The notes beneath the pieces were generated by a model. The model did not search any database and was not told the origin of the DNA. It saw nothing but the letters and a program-made list of their open reading frames with translations. The translations under genes were made by a program, and so were the position numbers. 64,000 bases of DNA, taken from the NCBI GenBank assembly GCA_032718475.1, contig JAUCBJ010002660.1, positions 1 through 64,000 on the forward strand, read 5' to 3'. Source of the DNA: Nemertoderma westbladi (Eukaryota > Xenacoelomorpha > Nemertodermatida > Nemertodermatidae). This document shows, one piece after another, positions 21,893 to 34,313 of the stretch (positions are counted from its first letter, which is position 1; every line of letters begins with the position of its first letter).

Positions 21893-22681
21893 CTCTCTGC
21901 TTCTCAAGCTCTCACCTCACAGTCTGACAGTATCCTATCAGGTTACCGGTAATGCGGTATGCGGTAGGCAGTAGGATAACACAGTAACAGTTTCTAGAGA
22001 TATAGCTGATATGTATGTATGTATGTATGTTTAATATTGACGAACTGAAAACAAAAATAAATACCAAAAGCACAGTTCTGACTAGAGGGTCGTCCAATAG
22101 AAAATATATAATTACAATACAGTAAATAATAATGGCGCCTAGGAACAAAGAAATATACAACATGCAATATAAATATAATATAAATAGGTCTTAATTCAAA
22201 TCACTGCAAATTAATGTCAATGGATTAACGAAAAATAAATATTTACATATACTATGATTCAATGGTAGTAAACTGGCCACTAGTTACGGCATACAGCATA
22301 CAGCACCAGCCAGAATAGAACACGTTCGTTAGGCCTTCGCGCAGCACGAGGCCCAGTTATGAGATACAAATTGAAATTGAGCGACTGTATCACAAAATCA
22401 GTATTTGAGAAATTCACCCACACCACCAATCAATCAAAGAAAGGGGGGCAGGGCAGTACGTACGAAAGGGAAGTAGTTTTTACACGTAAATTACTCAATG
22501 TCGATTTTTTGCAGTAAAATGGTGTCATTTTGACCGTTTTATGTAGTTTATGTAGTCTGATTAGAGAACGGTTTTATGTTTTTATTTTTTATCTCTCAAA
22601 TGTAAATATAATGGCCCCTATAAGTGCCGTGCGCCTAGGTGTTCATTCCCCTCTTCTAATTACTTTTTATTTATAACATAT
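21893..22681. other. Upstream flank of the ZDHHC24-like gene
   Basis: Presumed promoter-side sequence. It contains a TATG microsatellite at about 22011-22031 and no recognisable coding region. Confidence 0.4.
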
Positions 22682-25280
22682 GTCATGACCTACTTAGATA
22701 CGACCCGCCAAGCTGCTGCAAAGCCCCTAAATTTAGTGGGCCAGTTATTTCTCTTATATAGTACCCCTGAAAGCTGAAACAATAGGTCTAGCGCGTTGAA
22801 AGTACTTGTCCCTACTGTAACTAAAATTATGTCCTCTTTCAGATGAGACAAATAAAAAGTTAATAGCTCCAGTAGTATTAGAGATATGAGGAGTTCCTGG
22901 CACCCATACCATTTCGGAACCTTTCGGAATTGATAAAATTACACAAAATACATCACCCTACAAAGACTTTGGTATAACCATGAAACCATACTATTCTTTT
23001 TTGGTTTGTTGAATTCATTATTAGTAATTAATACGTAAGTATTAGTAAGATTAGAAGCAAAATTTTTTCATTTTTTTATCAATATATACTAAAAGAGCAC
23101 CAAAATTGTAAGTAGCACTTCTTTCAAACGTGGTAAATTGGCCATACAGTTTGGCTACTGAGGTTTTAGAATGTGCTGATTTCATTGGGAAGGTTTATTC
23201 CTCTACATCAAACATATCGAAGAGTTGTGTAATATAACAACATAGGCATGTTGTTATATTAGTTATTAGTCAGCTATTTGTGCCCCTGGAGCGCGAAAAA
23301 ACAAGTAGTGGAAATATGATAATGAAAAGTCACCACAAAATCAAATTGATTTTATGACCATATAGGTTCTTTGGGATGCTGATCACGAATATGACACTGA
23401 AAAATATCGTACCTTGTTGATTACGGCTTTTTTTTAGATACTTGCCAATGTAAGGCACGAAAAATCCCACCAGACAAACACGAAAAACGATAGTTGCATT
23501 ACCACGAATTATTTTTAACGCGTTGTATCGTGATTAGCGACCTTGAAAACCAGTTTAGTTTCAGAATTACCAAACCAAAGGCAAAATTTAACAGTTTCAA
23601 ATTTTTGCTACTTGTACTTTTCGTTTTGGAGCACCAAAATGGCACCAAAATTGGGTTTGCACATACCAGAAATATTTATAACTACTTTCATCGCGATCAG
23701 CTACCTCGAAAACCCGTAATATGAATCTCTTGTTGCATATCAAACACATAAACACCCAGTAGAAGAATAGAGTAAAATAAAGTATCACTTCCTCAAATCA
23801 TTAAACGACACTATATTCCAGGATAGTTAATTTATAATAATTCCCTTAAATAATATCAGTTCCTCATTAGATTGAAGTCGTATATTATTAATTTATCTCA
23901 GCATATCTATTATGTATCAATTACCTTTGTCTATTAAATCCAAGACAGTAAGAACGAACACTGTTAAGGTGGCCCCGCATATTGTCTTATTTGAGATCCT
24001 CCGAAAGGGCCAATATGTCTTCGGGTATTCAGATAGGAGTCCCGGTGGTTTAGGCAGAAGAATACACCTAGCATGATGATTCTTAAAAGAATAACCGTAC
24101 CCTCCAACCCCAAGTCAAGCAGTAGCTTCATCTCTAGATCAAATAAAGAACTAATTTTACTCTCCTTCATGAATTTCGATATACGATGGACGGTATATTC
24201 TTTTTACTGGCGGTCTCCGAGGAATTTGAGGCATTTATAGCACAATGAAGTCGGAACCTACTCCGGCATTACGGGTTTACTGAATATATCGCCCGTCGAA
24301 ATGTACAAATGTTAGTGGTAGGCCCTGGCTGCCTGGTGTCATCTGATCTATAAAAAAAGCCCTGACTAGTCGAACTAAGTGCCACTGTAGACCGAGCGAG
24401 CGAGCGTCATCCATCTGTCTATACACACAGCACTTTCCAACTATAACTGCTACGGCCTCCCCTCCATACAGATTCAGATACTATGTCCAGATTAGATTAG
24501 GCCCCCGTGCCCGTGGCTACCAGCCCGTGTAGAGAGAGGTGATAATAAATGGTCAAATAAATACAGGTAATCAGGTAATGTAATAATGATAAGGCATTGA
24601 TGCCTAACACAGTAACAGCATAATGCAGTCAGCACTATCAGCAGTAATGTAATGCCTAATGCAGTAGTGCAGTGCAATGCAAATACCACATACTGAATAA
24701 TTCACTACATTACCGCACCAGTACCAGAGTACTGCAGTACTGAATTAGAAGTGCACTGGCTGGCACTTAGAATTTTCGACTGAAACATTGGCCATTTTTC
24801 TAAATACCACAATTTTATAAACCTTGCCAATGAAATCAGCACATTCTAAAACCTCAGTAGCCAAACTATAAGGCCAAATTACCACATTTGGCTATTTGAA
24901 AATTTCTAGCTACTTGTAATTTTGGTGCTCTTTTAGTGTCTATTATAAAATAAACAATGAAGATTTTATTCTAATTTCGCTTTCGATTACTAATAATTAA
25001 TTCGACTAACCAAAAAAAGCATAATATGGTTTAATGGTGATACCAAAGTCTTCAAGGGTAATGCTTGTATTTTGAGTAATTTGATCAATTCCGAAAACTA
25101 CTGGAGCTATTACATTTTTATTTGTCTCGTATGAAAGAGGACATAATTTTAGTTAGGGACACCTACAATCGACGCGCTAGACGTATTGTTTCAGGGGTTG
25201 TATCTAAGATAAATAACTGGCCCACTAAATTTTGGGGCTTTGCAGCAGCTTGGCGGGTCGTATCTATAGTAGGTCATGAC
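22682..25280. mobile_element. 2.6-kb element with arms of about 500 bp in inverted orientation
   Basis: The left end GTCATGACCTAC (22682) is matched by GTAGGTCATGAC ending at 25280. The inverted similarity continues inward for about 500 bp on each side (for example CGACCCGCCAAGCTGCTGCA against TGCAGCAGCTTGGCGGGTCG, and AAAGAGCACCAAAATT against AATTTTGGTGCTCTTTT). The arms are diverged, with indels. The interior of about 1.5 kb is unrelated to the arms. I could not find a target duplication. It may be a foldback or MITE-like element that captured other sequence. Confidence 0.7.
23964..24170 (-). CDS. Small unidentified ORF with one hydrophobic segment
   Basis: A 68-codon ATG frame inside the interior of the long-inverted-repeat element. 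It has one hydrophobic stretch (LEGTVILLRIIMLGVFFCL) preceded by acidic and basic residues, so it would be a single-pass membrane peptide if made. I do not recognise a family. Its length is within what chance gives in this sequence, so it could equally be an exon fragment or nothing. Confidence 0.15.
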   Translation of the reverse strand: MKESKISSLFDLEMKLLLDLGLEGTVILLRIIMLGVFFCLNHRDSYLNTRRHIGPFGGSQIRQYAGPP

Positions 25281-27207
25281 GCATCGTATGCCGATGTAGT
25301 AATATGGGTATTGAAATAATAATACATTAATGTACGCTCTTAAAGCTGCAGCGAAAAAATGTAGCTAATTTCCTAGGTGGGATAAATATTTCTCCATTTG
25401 ACGCAACACCACCGCGGCCGCTATGAGGGAGGTGAATACCGCGGCCGCTCCTAAAGCCGCAGGCCATCGCTAACTATATAGGTTAACTTGGGATTCTGGG
25501 GGACTTTTCGATGAAGGAACTGACCAATTTTTTTATTTTCGCACCAGGGGTGCGGCTCGGAATTCTAAGATATTAGCAACTCTAACATTAACAAATCTAT
25601 CCCCTCGACAGACACGGCGGACAAAAAACCGTCATTTTTTCGACTTTTTTAAAATTTTTTTGAAAGGCGCTCTACAGTGGCTCGAAAAAACCCTAGGTTA
25701 TTGCTTAGCCGACGCCGGGATACGATAGAAGGGATTAATTGGTGAATTCGTTTTTTTTTTCAAAAAAGATTACCACGCCTTTTTCCCGAAATTGTCCGTC
25801 AAAGTTGAAAAAACGGACAAAATGACTTTGCAGGATCCGCTATAACTCGGCTAATATTAATCGTACGGGGACGAAAGTAACGCCGTTGTAAAGGGGAAGA
25901 GTGCTACTACCTTCGTATCGAATGGGGGTAAGATATTTATTAAAATTTCGGGTGGAAAAAGGGGCCGTAAATTTGTACGTTTTTGTCCGTCTTTTTTGGA
26001 ACACTTATTTCCGAAATGTTTAATTCGACAACCCGGGTAGGAATCCACTAATTCTTTTATGAAACTCGTAGAAGACCATTGGGGCTACGTTCCTATCGAA
26101 TGGGGGTACAAAAAATATGTCGGCAATAGGGGCCAAAAAGGGCCCGAATTTGTAAAGTAGTTTTTATCGAATATTTTTTTATTTTTAACTTTAGTTGGTT
26201 AAGGTACATTCTATGCGGTCAATATCGATACGGGGAATTCAAATATGCTATCGGTTTTGCTCCAAGGATGATATTAAAGAAATGAGGGCCAAAATTATAA
26301 TTTCGCGCTTCAAACTTGCTTCGCGGGAAATCGTCTAGCTCGAAAACTACTTAACTTACGGGAGATTTGTTTACACAGACTTATATTGCGTTAAATTATC
26401 TATCTAACAGCGTTAATTACAGCGCCGGAGGTATTATAAAACTGGAGCGGCAGACGATCGTGTGAAATATAATATTTATAAAAAGGGACGAAAAAAATTT
26501 TTTTTTTAACAAATCGCTACTCCATTATAATTTAGCGTATAGCGCCAAAAATACCTGTAAAAAGTGTCAAATTAACTCCGCTATCTTTTATCTTAACATA
26601 TATAATTAAAATTACGAATTTTAAGGGTCGAAAAATATCGCGTTATTTTGGCCCTTTTTTTAATTTTTTTGGGGCCAAAAATATCCCCTTCTCAAAAGAT
26701 TAAGAAAAAAATTACGGCAAAGAATATACCAATTTTATTGAATTTGGACCACCAGAACCGAAGTTAGAGCGATTTTAGTGAAAAAATAAAAGTAATTTTT
26801 TTGCAAAAAATTAAGAATGGTCAATATTGGATTTCGAACCCGCGAACTTAGGTTTCATTAACGTTATTGATAACCACTAGACTATGTGATCAAGTGAATT
26901 TGAAATTTTCGAGTGACTATTTTAAAACATCAATAACTTCGGTTCTACTGGGCCGTTTGATCTGAAACTTTTTTCATTGGATAGAGGATAGATTGTAGTG
27001 TGTGAAATAGGATAAAACTTGGGAAAAGACTTATGTGCACTTTGTGCAAAATGCACTTAAATAGTGAACATTTTTTCGATATTTCAAACACTATTATTTC
27101 CAGTTCTATTCATCGTAGAATGTTATTTTTTGGATTAAAATATAGTTTGGAATGATTTCTAACTATAATCGTAACATTTTATATCTTTATATTATATCTG
27201 TATATAG
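25281..27207. other. AT-rich stretch with T-homopolymers and GGGCC-rich islands
   Basis: No gene is seen. Two GCGGCCGC octamers lie 27 bp apart (25414 and 25441). A diverged motif, CTATCGAATGGGGGTA, appears twice (about 25915 and 26092). The composition (alternating homopolymer T and GGGGCC) differs from neighbouring spacers and suggests an unclassified repeat. Confidence 0.4.
26828..26892 (-). repeat. tRNA-like remnant (probable tRNA-derived SINE head)
   Basis: Read on the minus strand there is an A-box-like TAGTCTAGTGGTTATC and, about 35 bases later, a B-box-like GGTTCGAAATCC. This is the spacing and order of an internal RNA polymerase III promoter. The anticodon arm and acceptor stem do not pair well, so it is not a functional tRNA gene. 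Confidence 0.45.
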
Positions 27208-27774
27208 ATTAACTCTGCCATTAAAAAATTCTTCAATCGTATTAGTGAACCACGATCACCCCCTATAACTACAGTACCCAAACGGAGTGTTTTGATCTGC
27301 CTTCCTTTTACCGGCCACCACGGCGCGCTTGTAAAGAAACGTCTGTTACGCCTTTTCCGACAGAGTCTTTCTCACTTGGATTTAAAAGTTGTCTTCCAAA
27401 CCAGCTGTAGGCTATCCTCCCTTTTCCCGTACAAGGATCAGATTCCTGAACACATACGGTCGGGTGTTGTGTACCATTATAATTGTGGAAGCTGCGATGC
27501 TTCTTACGTTGGACGCACTGTACGCCACCTGGCTAAACGTGTTGAGGAACACACTGGCTTTTTGTACAACTCCGGAAAATTCTCCCGTCCAAAAAATTCT
27601 TCTATCTTTGAACACTCCTCCACCGCCGATCATCCCACGTTAAAAGAAAATTTCAGCATCTTATCAACATCCCGTAACTTGCGCGAACTTCTCATTAAAG
27701 AGACTTTATTCATTAGGAAACTTCGCCCCAGTCTAAATGACCAAACCACTTCCACTTTCCTTTCCCTACTGTAG
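27208..27774 (+). mobile_element. Penelope-like element, C-terminal GIY-YIG endonuclease fragment
   Basis: A frame open from about 27208 to the stop at 27772 encodes the linker and endonuclease end of a Penelope-like element. It shows KKRLLRLF, then FPYKDQIP and the core VVYHYNCGSCDASYVGRT-RHL-KRVEEH. Paired cysteines, the YVG of the GIY-YIG fold, the arginine and the EH are all in place. The domain nicks target DNA for retrotransposition. Reverse transcriptase is absent upstream, so this is a 5'-truncated copy, as is usual for the group. No start codon is implied; the frame begins in truncated coding sequence. Confidence 0.85.
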
Positions 27775-28388
27775 TTCCTTGATATACTATATCAAGAATA
27801 TGTATTATATCTTTATATCTATTTATTTATATTTTTATGTCTATAAAGTGACTTAAAATGTCCATGAATATGGTCCAAAATCGCAAATATCGAGATTTAT
27901 TAAATTGGATTTTTGACACTTTTAGCGACTGACACTTGATCATATACAATCGTAGATCGGTAGAGGATAAACATAAGTTTGTTAAATAAGAGCCACCATT
28001 ACGATCTGCTAAAGTGCACTTGTACAAATAAGTGTGCAAAAGTGCAAATTTTTAAATAAGGTCAAATTATATAGTATTGGGTTCTTTTCTTTGCAGATAC
28101 TTTATTTTCATATTAATATGTTGTTTAGACCTTACTGAGCGCATTAGGGGATATGCGTACAAATAACCGGCCCTTATGAGGCTTCGATTGGGTAAATTAA
28201 TAAAACATAAGGTTGTATAGTATAATATTCTAAAAACCAGTGTGATATGCACTTTAAATAATAAATAGAGATCAAATAACAAATGGACCACACAATTAAA
28301 AACTCGCACAATTTTGTACTTATTATATCGCTTCAAATTAATTCAACAGTGGATATTTGTGGGAAGGGGGAAGTTACAGTGTGCATTC
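27775..28388. other. Flank of the Penelope-like element
   Basis: AT-rich, probably partly 3' untranslated sequence of the element. No gene recognised. Confidence 0.35.
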
Positions 28389-28437
28389 GGGGGAAGTTTG
28401 GTGAACTGCATTTATGCAGTGAATCCAAACTTCCCCC
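28389..28437. other. Strong 49-nt hairpin
   Basis: GGGGGAAGTTTGG (28389-28401) pairs perfectly with CCAAACTTCCCCC (28425-28437). Inside, ACTGCAT pairs with ATGCAGT around a TT loop, leaving a 3/4-nt internal bulge. That gives 20 base pairs in 49 nt. It could be an RNA structure, a transposon end or a small foldback. Function is unknown. Confidence 0.8.
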
Positions 28438-29329
28438 TTTGATATATCATATACTTAAGACATGCTAGGGTGACGGGGAAATATTTGTTACTGTCACACT
28501 TTGCTTCCATTTATCCTATCCTTTATTATTACCCCAGTCAGATAAGAGATAATAAATCAGTAAAAACCAAACTAAACTGTCTTTCATGCAAACAAATTTC
28601 TAACTAAAGACGGGTGAATGACCATGACCATGGAAATAATTTTAAATATAATCGTATATCAACTATTTGGGGAGGCTTCCAAACCCGAAAACAACTATTT
28701 CGTTACATATAATATAGTAAATAACGTTGTATGTTCTTCTTCCTCTCATAATAAAATATAAATGAAATATCTCAGATCGCTATGCCCTGTAACATTTCAC
28801 AACCAAAACATTTAAGTGTGAAAAGTGTAGGCCTACCACACACCGCCCAAACAACCGCAAACGCATAGCCAACAAATTTAACAAAAGGTTACATACATGT
28901 TGGGTTCATGACGAGATGAGTGAAAATTGATCGCGTAATATAAAGTAAAAAATTAAGAGACGGGCTGGCTCTCCTCCACTTTCTTACCCAATGGATATGT
29001 TGTTGTAATAATCTAATATTGGGGCGGCTTTCTCTCGGATACATAAAAAATAATAATATTATTTTTAAGAACATTAATTTTACTACTTTGCAAAAATTCA
29101 ATTAAAAAATAACCAGACAAATATATTGCGGAATAAACTATTTGAGATATAAGCCTACAACAGCCATGCCCGGATAGTATTTATGTTATTATATCTGTCA
29201 TTTACCTGAGATAGCAATACATGCAGCGTATATGGTGGGAGTTAAAGAATGCTGTCTGGGCTGCATTATCAATACTGATGCCTATTACAAGCTATTTTAT
29301 CATGTTTATACTAGAAATTAGGTCAGGTC
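28438..29329. other. Spacer without recognisable gene
   Basis: AT-rich sequence. I see no coding region or named repeat. Confidence 0.5.
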
Positions 29330-30580
29330 AGGTATTCTAGGGCATTGATCAAGAAAACTTTCCACCTCCATGCAGCATAAAGGAGGTGCCACCTGTAGTT
29401 GCATAGACCCTCTTCTCTTACTAGGGCAAATCTGGTCCTGTAACTAGGACCCCCTTCGTTCTGGGATAAGGACGCCCTTGGTCCTGGATAAAGGACCCAT
29501 ATACTTGGCTGCAGGGGTATATAGCCTGGCCAGGCAGATGGTGATCTACCAATGGCTGGTCAGGAGTAGAGTGTTCTCATGTCCACTCTGAGGACACTTC
29601 ACTGCGACCTGCACAGACTATGTCCATCAGACTATGTTCTACGCATGTCCTTAGATCATCATAATGATGATGGGGTGATGATAACTCCACCTACTGGCTC
29701 CAGAAGTCGAGGAAATCCTGCCAAGTACCTAACTGATCTAGACTTTGCTGATGACTTAGGAGTACACTCAGAATCATTAGAGGGAGCCCAACGGCTCCTC
29801 AGCTCATTAGAACATGCTGCTTCTAGTGTTGGTCTTTTTATTAACTCCAGAAAGACCAAAATTTTGACAGTTAACTTTGAAAGTCCTCAGCAAGTCTCTG
29901 ATCGGATGAGCATAAGCTCAAAGGATGGTATGCTTGAGCATGTTGACGACTTCTGTTACCTGGGATCATGGATCCGGAAGTCAGGTGAGGACCTTCGAAT
30001 ATGTAAGGGAAAGGCATGGACAACCTTGAATAGGCTTTCCAGGATTTGGAAGTCACCGAGAATTAATCGGAAACTTAAGGTCCGATTATTTAGAGCAGCA
30101 GTAGTTCCAGTACTCCTCTATGGGAGTCCATGCTGGGCTCTAACTGCTGAGGACACCAAATCTCTGGATGGCACATTCACAAGAATGCTACGCCGGGTTC
30201 ATTGTGTCAAGTACAATGCACACCTCTCCAACCAGACACTATATAACATTGGAGGTGTCTCATTGGTTCCCCCAAGCTTGACACTAGAACAAAATCGCCT
30301 CCGCTTTGCAGGACATTGCTTTTGCCGTGAGGACCAGCCAGTGCATAATTTTGTACTTTGGCAGCCTCATGGAGTGAATAAGCATTGTGGACAGCCCATG
30401 ACTTTCTTGAGACGCATCTTAAAGGACACTGGCCTTGAAGATGCGGATGATCTAGCAAATGTCATGGGTGATAGGGAGTTGTGGCGGTGCAATTTTGTTG
30501 ACAAGCCGGCACAGCATTCTTAAAAATGCAGCTGCAATGCAGCATGCCGATCCTAGTAGTAGTAGTGGTGATGGGGTTAT
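29330..30580 (+). mobile_element. Non-LTR retrotransposon, 3' part of reverse transcriptase ORF
   Basis: From about 29640 to the stop at 30521 the frame encodes the palm and C-terminal region of a LINE reverse transcriptase. It shows LTDLDFADDLGVHSESLEGAQ (catalytic DD), VGLFINSRKTKILT, FCYLGSWI, and the thumb and tail pattern KVRLFRAAVVPVLLYG-CWAL, TRMLRRVH and NRLRFAGHCF. The first motifs (fingers) and the endonuclease are missing or lie in the degraded stretch before 29640. A GTA-rich run follows at about 30555-30568, as expected at a LINE 3' end. The copy is 5'-truncated. Two further fragments of the same family lie at 32637 and 37660. Confidence 0.85.
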
Positions 30581-32636
30581 TGTAGCTCGGATTTATAAGG
30601 TACGTTCTATTTAGAGTCTTCAAGTCAGGAGTAAGGGTAACATAAAGGTTAATTTTATGGTCTCAAGGTCTCTTCTGAGATTTACTGTTTATGTTAATTA
30701 ATGGGATATGTTGTTCACTATAAGATAAACAATTCACCAGGTTTAATTATGATTGATCTGACAGGTCATAAACATGTCTAATTATATCATAATATACTAG
30801 ACTGAAAATCAACAAATAGATTAGAAAGACTTAATTGGTTTTACATCCTGCAAAATAAATAATAAGTAACATAACCTAAATAAAATATAAGATATCGGTG
30901 ATGCATAACTCACAGTTTATCTGCCGTCCTTGTATGCCTCGTGTAATCGGTGTGAGTGTGGGTCAATAGTCATCCGTGCGTACAACAGTGGTGGTCAACG
31001 TATGCGCGTCCTCTGACCCAAGACCATAATGACCATACCCGGGCCAGGAAGGTGGTGTGTACTCGCGTACCGCCGGCACCCCCACCATGCACGTATACTG
31101 AGCGGCCCCGAGGCTGACCTCTCAGTATTCGGTTCGGATTATACGAATTCTGTCGCCGCCGCCGTAACGAGCATATATCACACAGACTCCAAGAAACATA
31201 TGGGATTGGAAGATGCAAACCAAGAATGACTTGCATCAACCAAACAAACTGTTTCCCGTCTAATGTGATAGACACTCGACACTACTCGTATAAGCAGACA
31301 AATCACAATCACAAATTGTGCGATGTGTGAAATGTTATCCCGATCCGCAACCTGGGAAACGGCCCCAAAGAGCAGTTTACTCTGCTAAGGGAGTCCTTAC
31401 TAACGGTCTTTTAATAATTATTGTAGGCCTAGTGTTTCAATTTCAAGCTTGACGGATTTAAGTGTTGTCAATTTTATTATATTATTCAAAAATATTAACA
31501 CTTCTAGTACTGTATATGTTAAAACTAATTCAGATCTACTGTACTGAACTGAGTGTGTGGCTGATCAACTATGTTCTACAGTACAGTACAGTACTAAAAG
31601 TGTAGCAGCCGAAAGGCAAGGCCAATAAGACAAAATTCATTTCCATTGACCACTTAATTAGACATTCCTTGTTATGTAGTTATATAGCTGCAATATTATA
31701 CCACATTTTATGCATTACTACAGTAGTACTACTTACTGTAGGCCTACAGTTGTACACTACTCCGTATTATTAGAATTTAGTTCCAGATGTGTCGGAGTTA
31801 GTAATTATACTCGAAATAATGCAGGAATGGCCTCGGATAGATTTAATACTATCGATAACGAACCAATAAACATACAGTTACTGTACTACAGTACATTACA
31901 TAGTAATAGTAATTAGTAAGCCTTCCAATATTAAATTGACTTCCACTTTTGCAAAGTTGTCCATATGTTGTTCATAGCGTATATTTAATAATTATTTTTG
32001 ATAATGCACTGGACTGAATACTGCATATACACGTCAAGTGACCCTACATTATTGTGGTCTATTTTTATATTTTGTAACTGTGCTAAATAAACTACTGTAT
32101 AGATAAAGTAAAGGCAAAGTACTGTGGGGCGAGCCGCGAATGTAAGCGAGCTTACAGTAGCATACTGTAGCTGTCGCGTCCAATTTTAAAAGTTAATAAC
32201 TTGGCCAATCCTCGATGAAATCTAACCAAACTTGGTACACCATGTAGTCTGGCGAAAGTTTAGAAATTTTCCAAGTTGATTTTCGTGTGGGGTGTGGCCT
32301 TCGAGAAAGTAAGATAAAAGCAGTTAATTAGTTAATTAAGTTGATTACTGTAAAAGAACATAATTTTTCTGCTTGCCCTTTAATGGAAATTAGTTATTTC
32401 TAGTATCCATTATAGTTTTTAATTAGTTCAAGTGATTTACCGGTACTTTAAGAATTGTGTTTTTAATTGTTCTAAACGTAATTATGAGTTATTAAAATGC
32501 CCCGTCTCTCCACCCTATATGCTTCCAGCTCCCCCATTCCATTGCGTGCTTGCTATTGCCTAGCTGTGAAGTGAACCAGTCCAACCAGTCCCACCTCACC
32601 ACTACTCAAGCAATAAAGGGCTTTAGTACATCTATA
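30581..32636. other. Spacer without recognisable gene
   Basis: Mostly AT-rich. A GC-richer island at about 30960-31170 has no convincing exon on either strand. Several ACAGTA and TAGGCCTA motifs occur around 31420-31760. Confidence 0.5.
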
Positions 32637-32925
32637 TGACAGGCTACTACTACGATCGGCATGCTGCATTGCAGCTGCATTATATATATATTAATAACAA
32701 TATTCGCAAAATTGCACCGCCACAACTCCCTATCACCCATGACATTTGCTAGATCATCCGCATCTTCAAGGCCAGTGTCCTTTAAGATGCGTCTCATGAA
32801 AGTCATGGGCTGTCCACCATGCTTATTCGCTCCATGAGGCTGCCAAAGTACACGATTATGCACTGGCTGGTCCTCACGGCGAAAGCAATGTCCTGCAAAG
32901 CGGAGGCAGTTCCGTTCAAGGTACC
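32637..32925 (-). mobile_element. Non-LTR retrotransposon 3' fragment (same family as 29330-30580)
   Basis: The minus-strand translation repeats the C-terminal tail of the LINE at 30300-30500 (LRFAGHCFRREDQPVHN, then GQPMTF-RRILKDTGLEDADDLANV). A poly-G run of more than 20 bases at about 32933-32955 abuts its truncated 5' side. Confidence 0.85.
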
Positions 32926-33236
32926 GTCCGGGGGTGGGGGGGGGGGGGGGGGGGGGACCAGCCCTCATCGGCATGGATATATTTAATATGGTGTGGCACA
33001 GTGGCATACACAAAACTGTAACACTGTGCCTAGGTAGGACTAATTCAAAAAGTGGGAGACCCTAATGGAAAACCTCCAATGTTGTATAATGTCCATTGTA
33101 CTTGACACAATGGACCCGGCGCATCATTTTTGTGAAAGTGCATCCAGAGATTTGGTATCCTCTTCAGTTAGAGCCCAGCATGAACTCACATATAAGAATA
33201 CTAGTACTACTTCTGCCATAAATAATCAAACCAACC
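32926..33236. other. Spacer with poly-G run
   Basis: About 310 bp between the LINE fragment and the truncated BEL/Pao copy, beginning with a poly-G tract. No gene seen. Confidence 0.5.
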
Positions 33237-34235
33237 GTATTGCGGTGCAGGCCTACCGTACTATTCGACTGATCGTAATATATAATCTCTGACAAATATT
33301 ATTCACTTTCGGGAAATATTAACAGTTCCTTTAGGACGCTCTAAATATGTAAACAGAGTTATGACTTAAACTAGACACAATGGGATGGCTATAGATTCAC
33401 GTATATGGCGCATTCTTTAGGAGATGCTTTGTTATCAGTCACAATCATACACAATACTGCACAATGCTGCACACCGATCTGCCGACCTTCACTAATTTTA
33501 GTCACATATAAAGAGAACAACAACCAATACATGTAGTGCCTATGAAATAGAATTAGATTCACTTCAGAACCACTTTAATGTAAGTCGCAATCGTTATATG
33601 TAACCGGTCTCTCTTACCTTCAGTATATCAAGAAGATTGAGGGTTTTGTAATTATTTATCGGTATTCCAAATATAATAATATTCCATCAACTGATATAAT
33701 GAATAACCGACAGTAAATAGCAGTACAAAGGTTAAGGTATGAATGGTTATGATATGTTATGATTAGATATGTGAGTAATGATAACAGATATACGTTCTAT
33801 AATTAAGCCTACTAATGTTGGGCTAAAGACTGAAAAACACAGAGATTCCAAAGCCGGTCTTCTAGGCTCAGGAAAAAAGGTAAACATTGACCCATAATGC
33901 ATTGCGCGATTTCCCGGAGGTTTCTGTACAAAAAGCAGGAGAATCGCTCTGATTGGTTGACCGAACAAAGAAACAACAGAGAACAAGGAAAAAGCTACAC
34001 GTGTACAGATCAGCTGTTAGCTGTCGTCATAGTAACTACACTGTTTCAAGAGGATTTAGCGTATTGCGACATAGAATTGCTAGTTATGTCCGCTAAAGTA
34101 CACATACAGAAGAAATGGTTTTTTATGTCCACTAAAACACCAGTACAGTAAGGATACGGCCTTTTATGCCTGTTAAACCAACTACAGAGTACTTTACGGG
34201 GAAAATAACCGGCTAATTCCGCAAAAGCTTTTACA
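33237..34235 (-). repeat. Partial 3' LTR of the truncated copy
   Basis: Matches the 1168-bp LTRs at 37983-39150 and 50260-51427 but starts about 170 bp inside them. It ends at the same TTTTACA boundary (34235), immediately followed by the tract CCGCTCCC, the complement of the polypurine tract. Confidence 0.88.
33868..34153. promoter_or_regulatory. LTR block identical between two family copies (candidate U3 promoter)
   Basis: About 285 bp here is base-for-base the same as 38783-39068 in the other copy, while flanking LTR sequence differs by several percent plus indels. Read in element orientation (minus) it contains a CCAAT box (complement of GATTGGTTGA at 33951) and the E-box palindrome CACGTG at 33998. 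The block nearly coincides with an antisense 84-codon open frame (33897-34151). Promoter function is inferred from position in the LTR. Confidence 0.5.
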
Positions 34236-34313
34236 CCGCTCCCAGAAAATGGGATTTAAGTCAACAAAATATAAAAAATCACAGTTTCTAAAATATAAAA
34301 ATACTCTAAACAG

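Noticed and set aside
26828-26892. Functional tRNA gene
   Set aside because: A and B boxes are present but the acceptor and anticodon stems do not pair and the T-loop has an extra base.
30970-31275. 101-codon minus-strand frame in a GC-rich island
   Set aside because: No recognisable motif, no splice or start context that supports it, and the length fits chance in GC-rich sequence.
33897-34151. 84-codon plus-strand ORF repeated at 38812 and 51089
   Set aside because: It is antisense within the LTRs. The three coding differences I see in the third copy all change the amino acid, which does not suggest protein-level selection. Its identity in two copies is reported as a conserved block instead.
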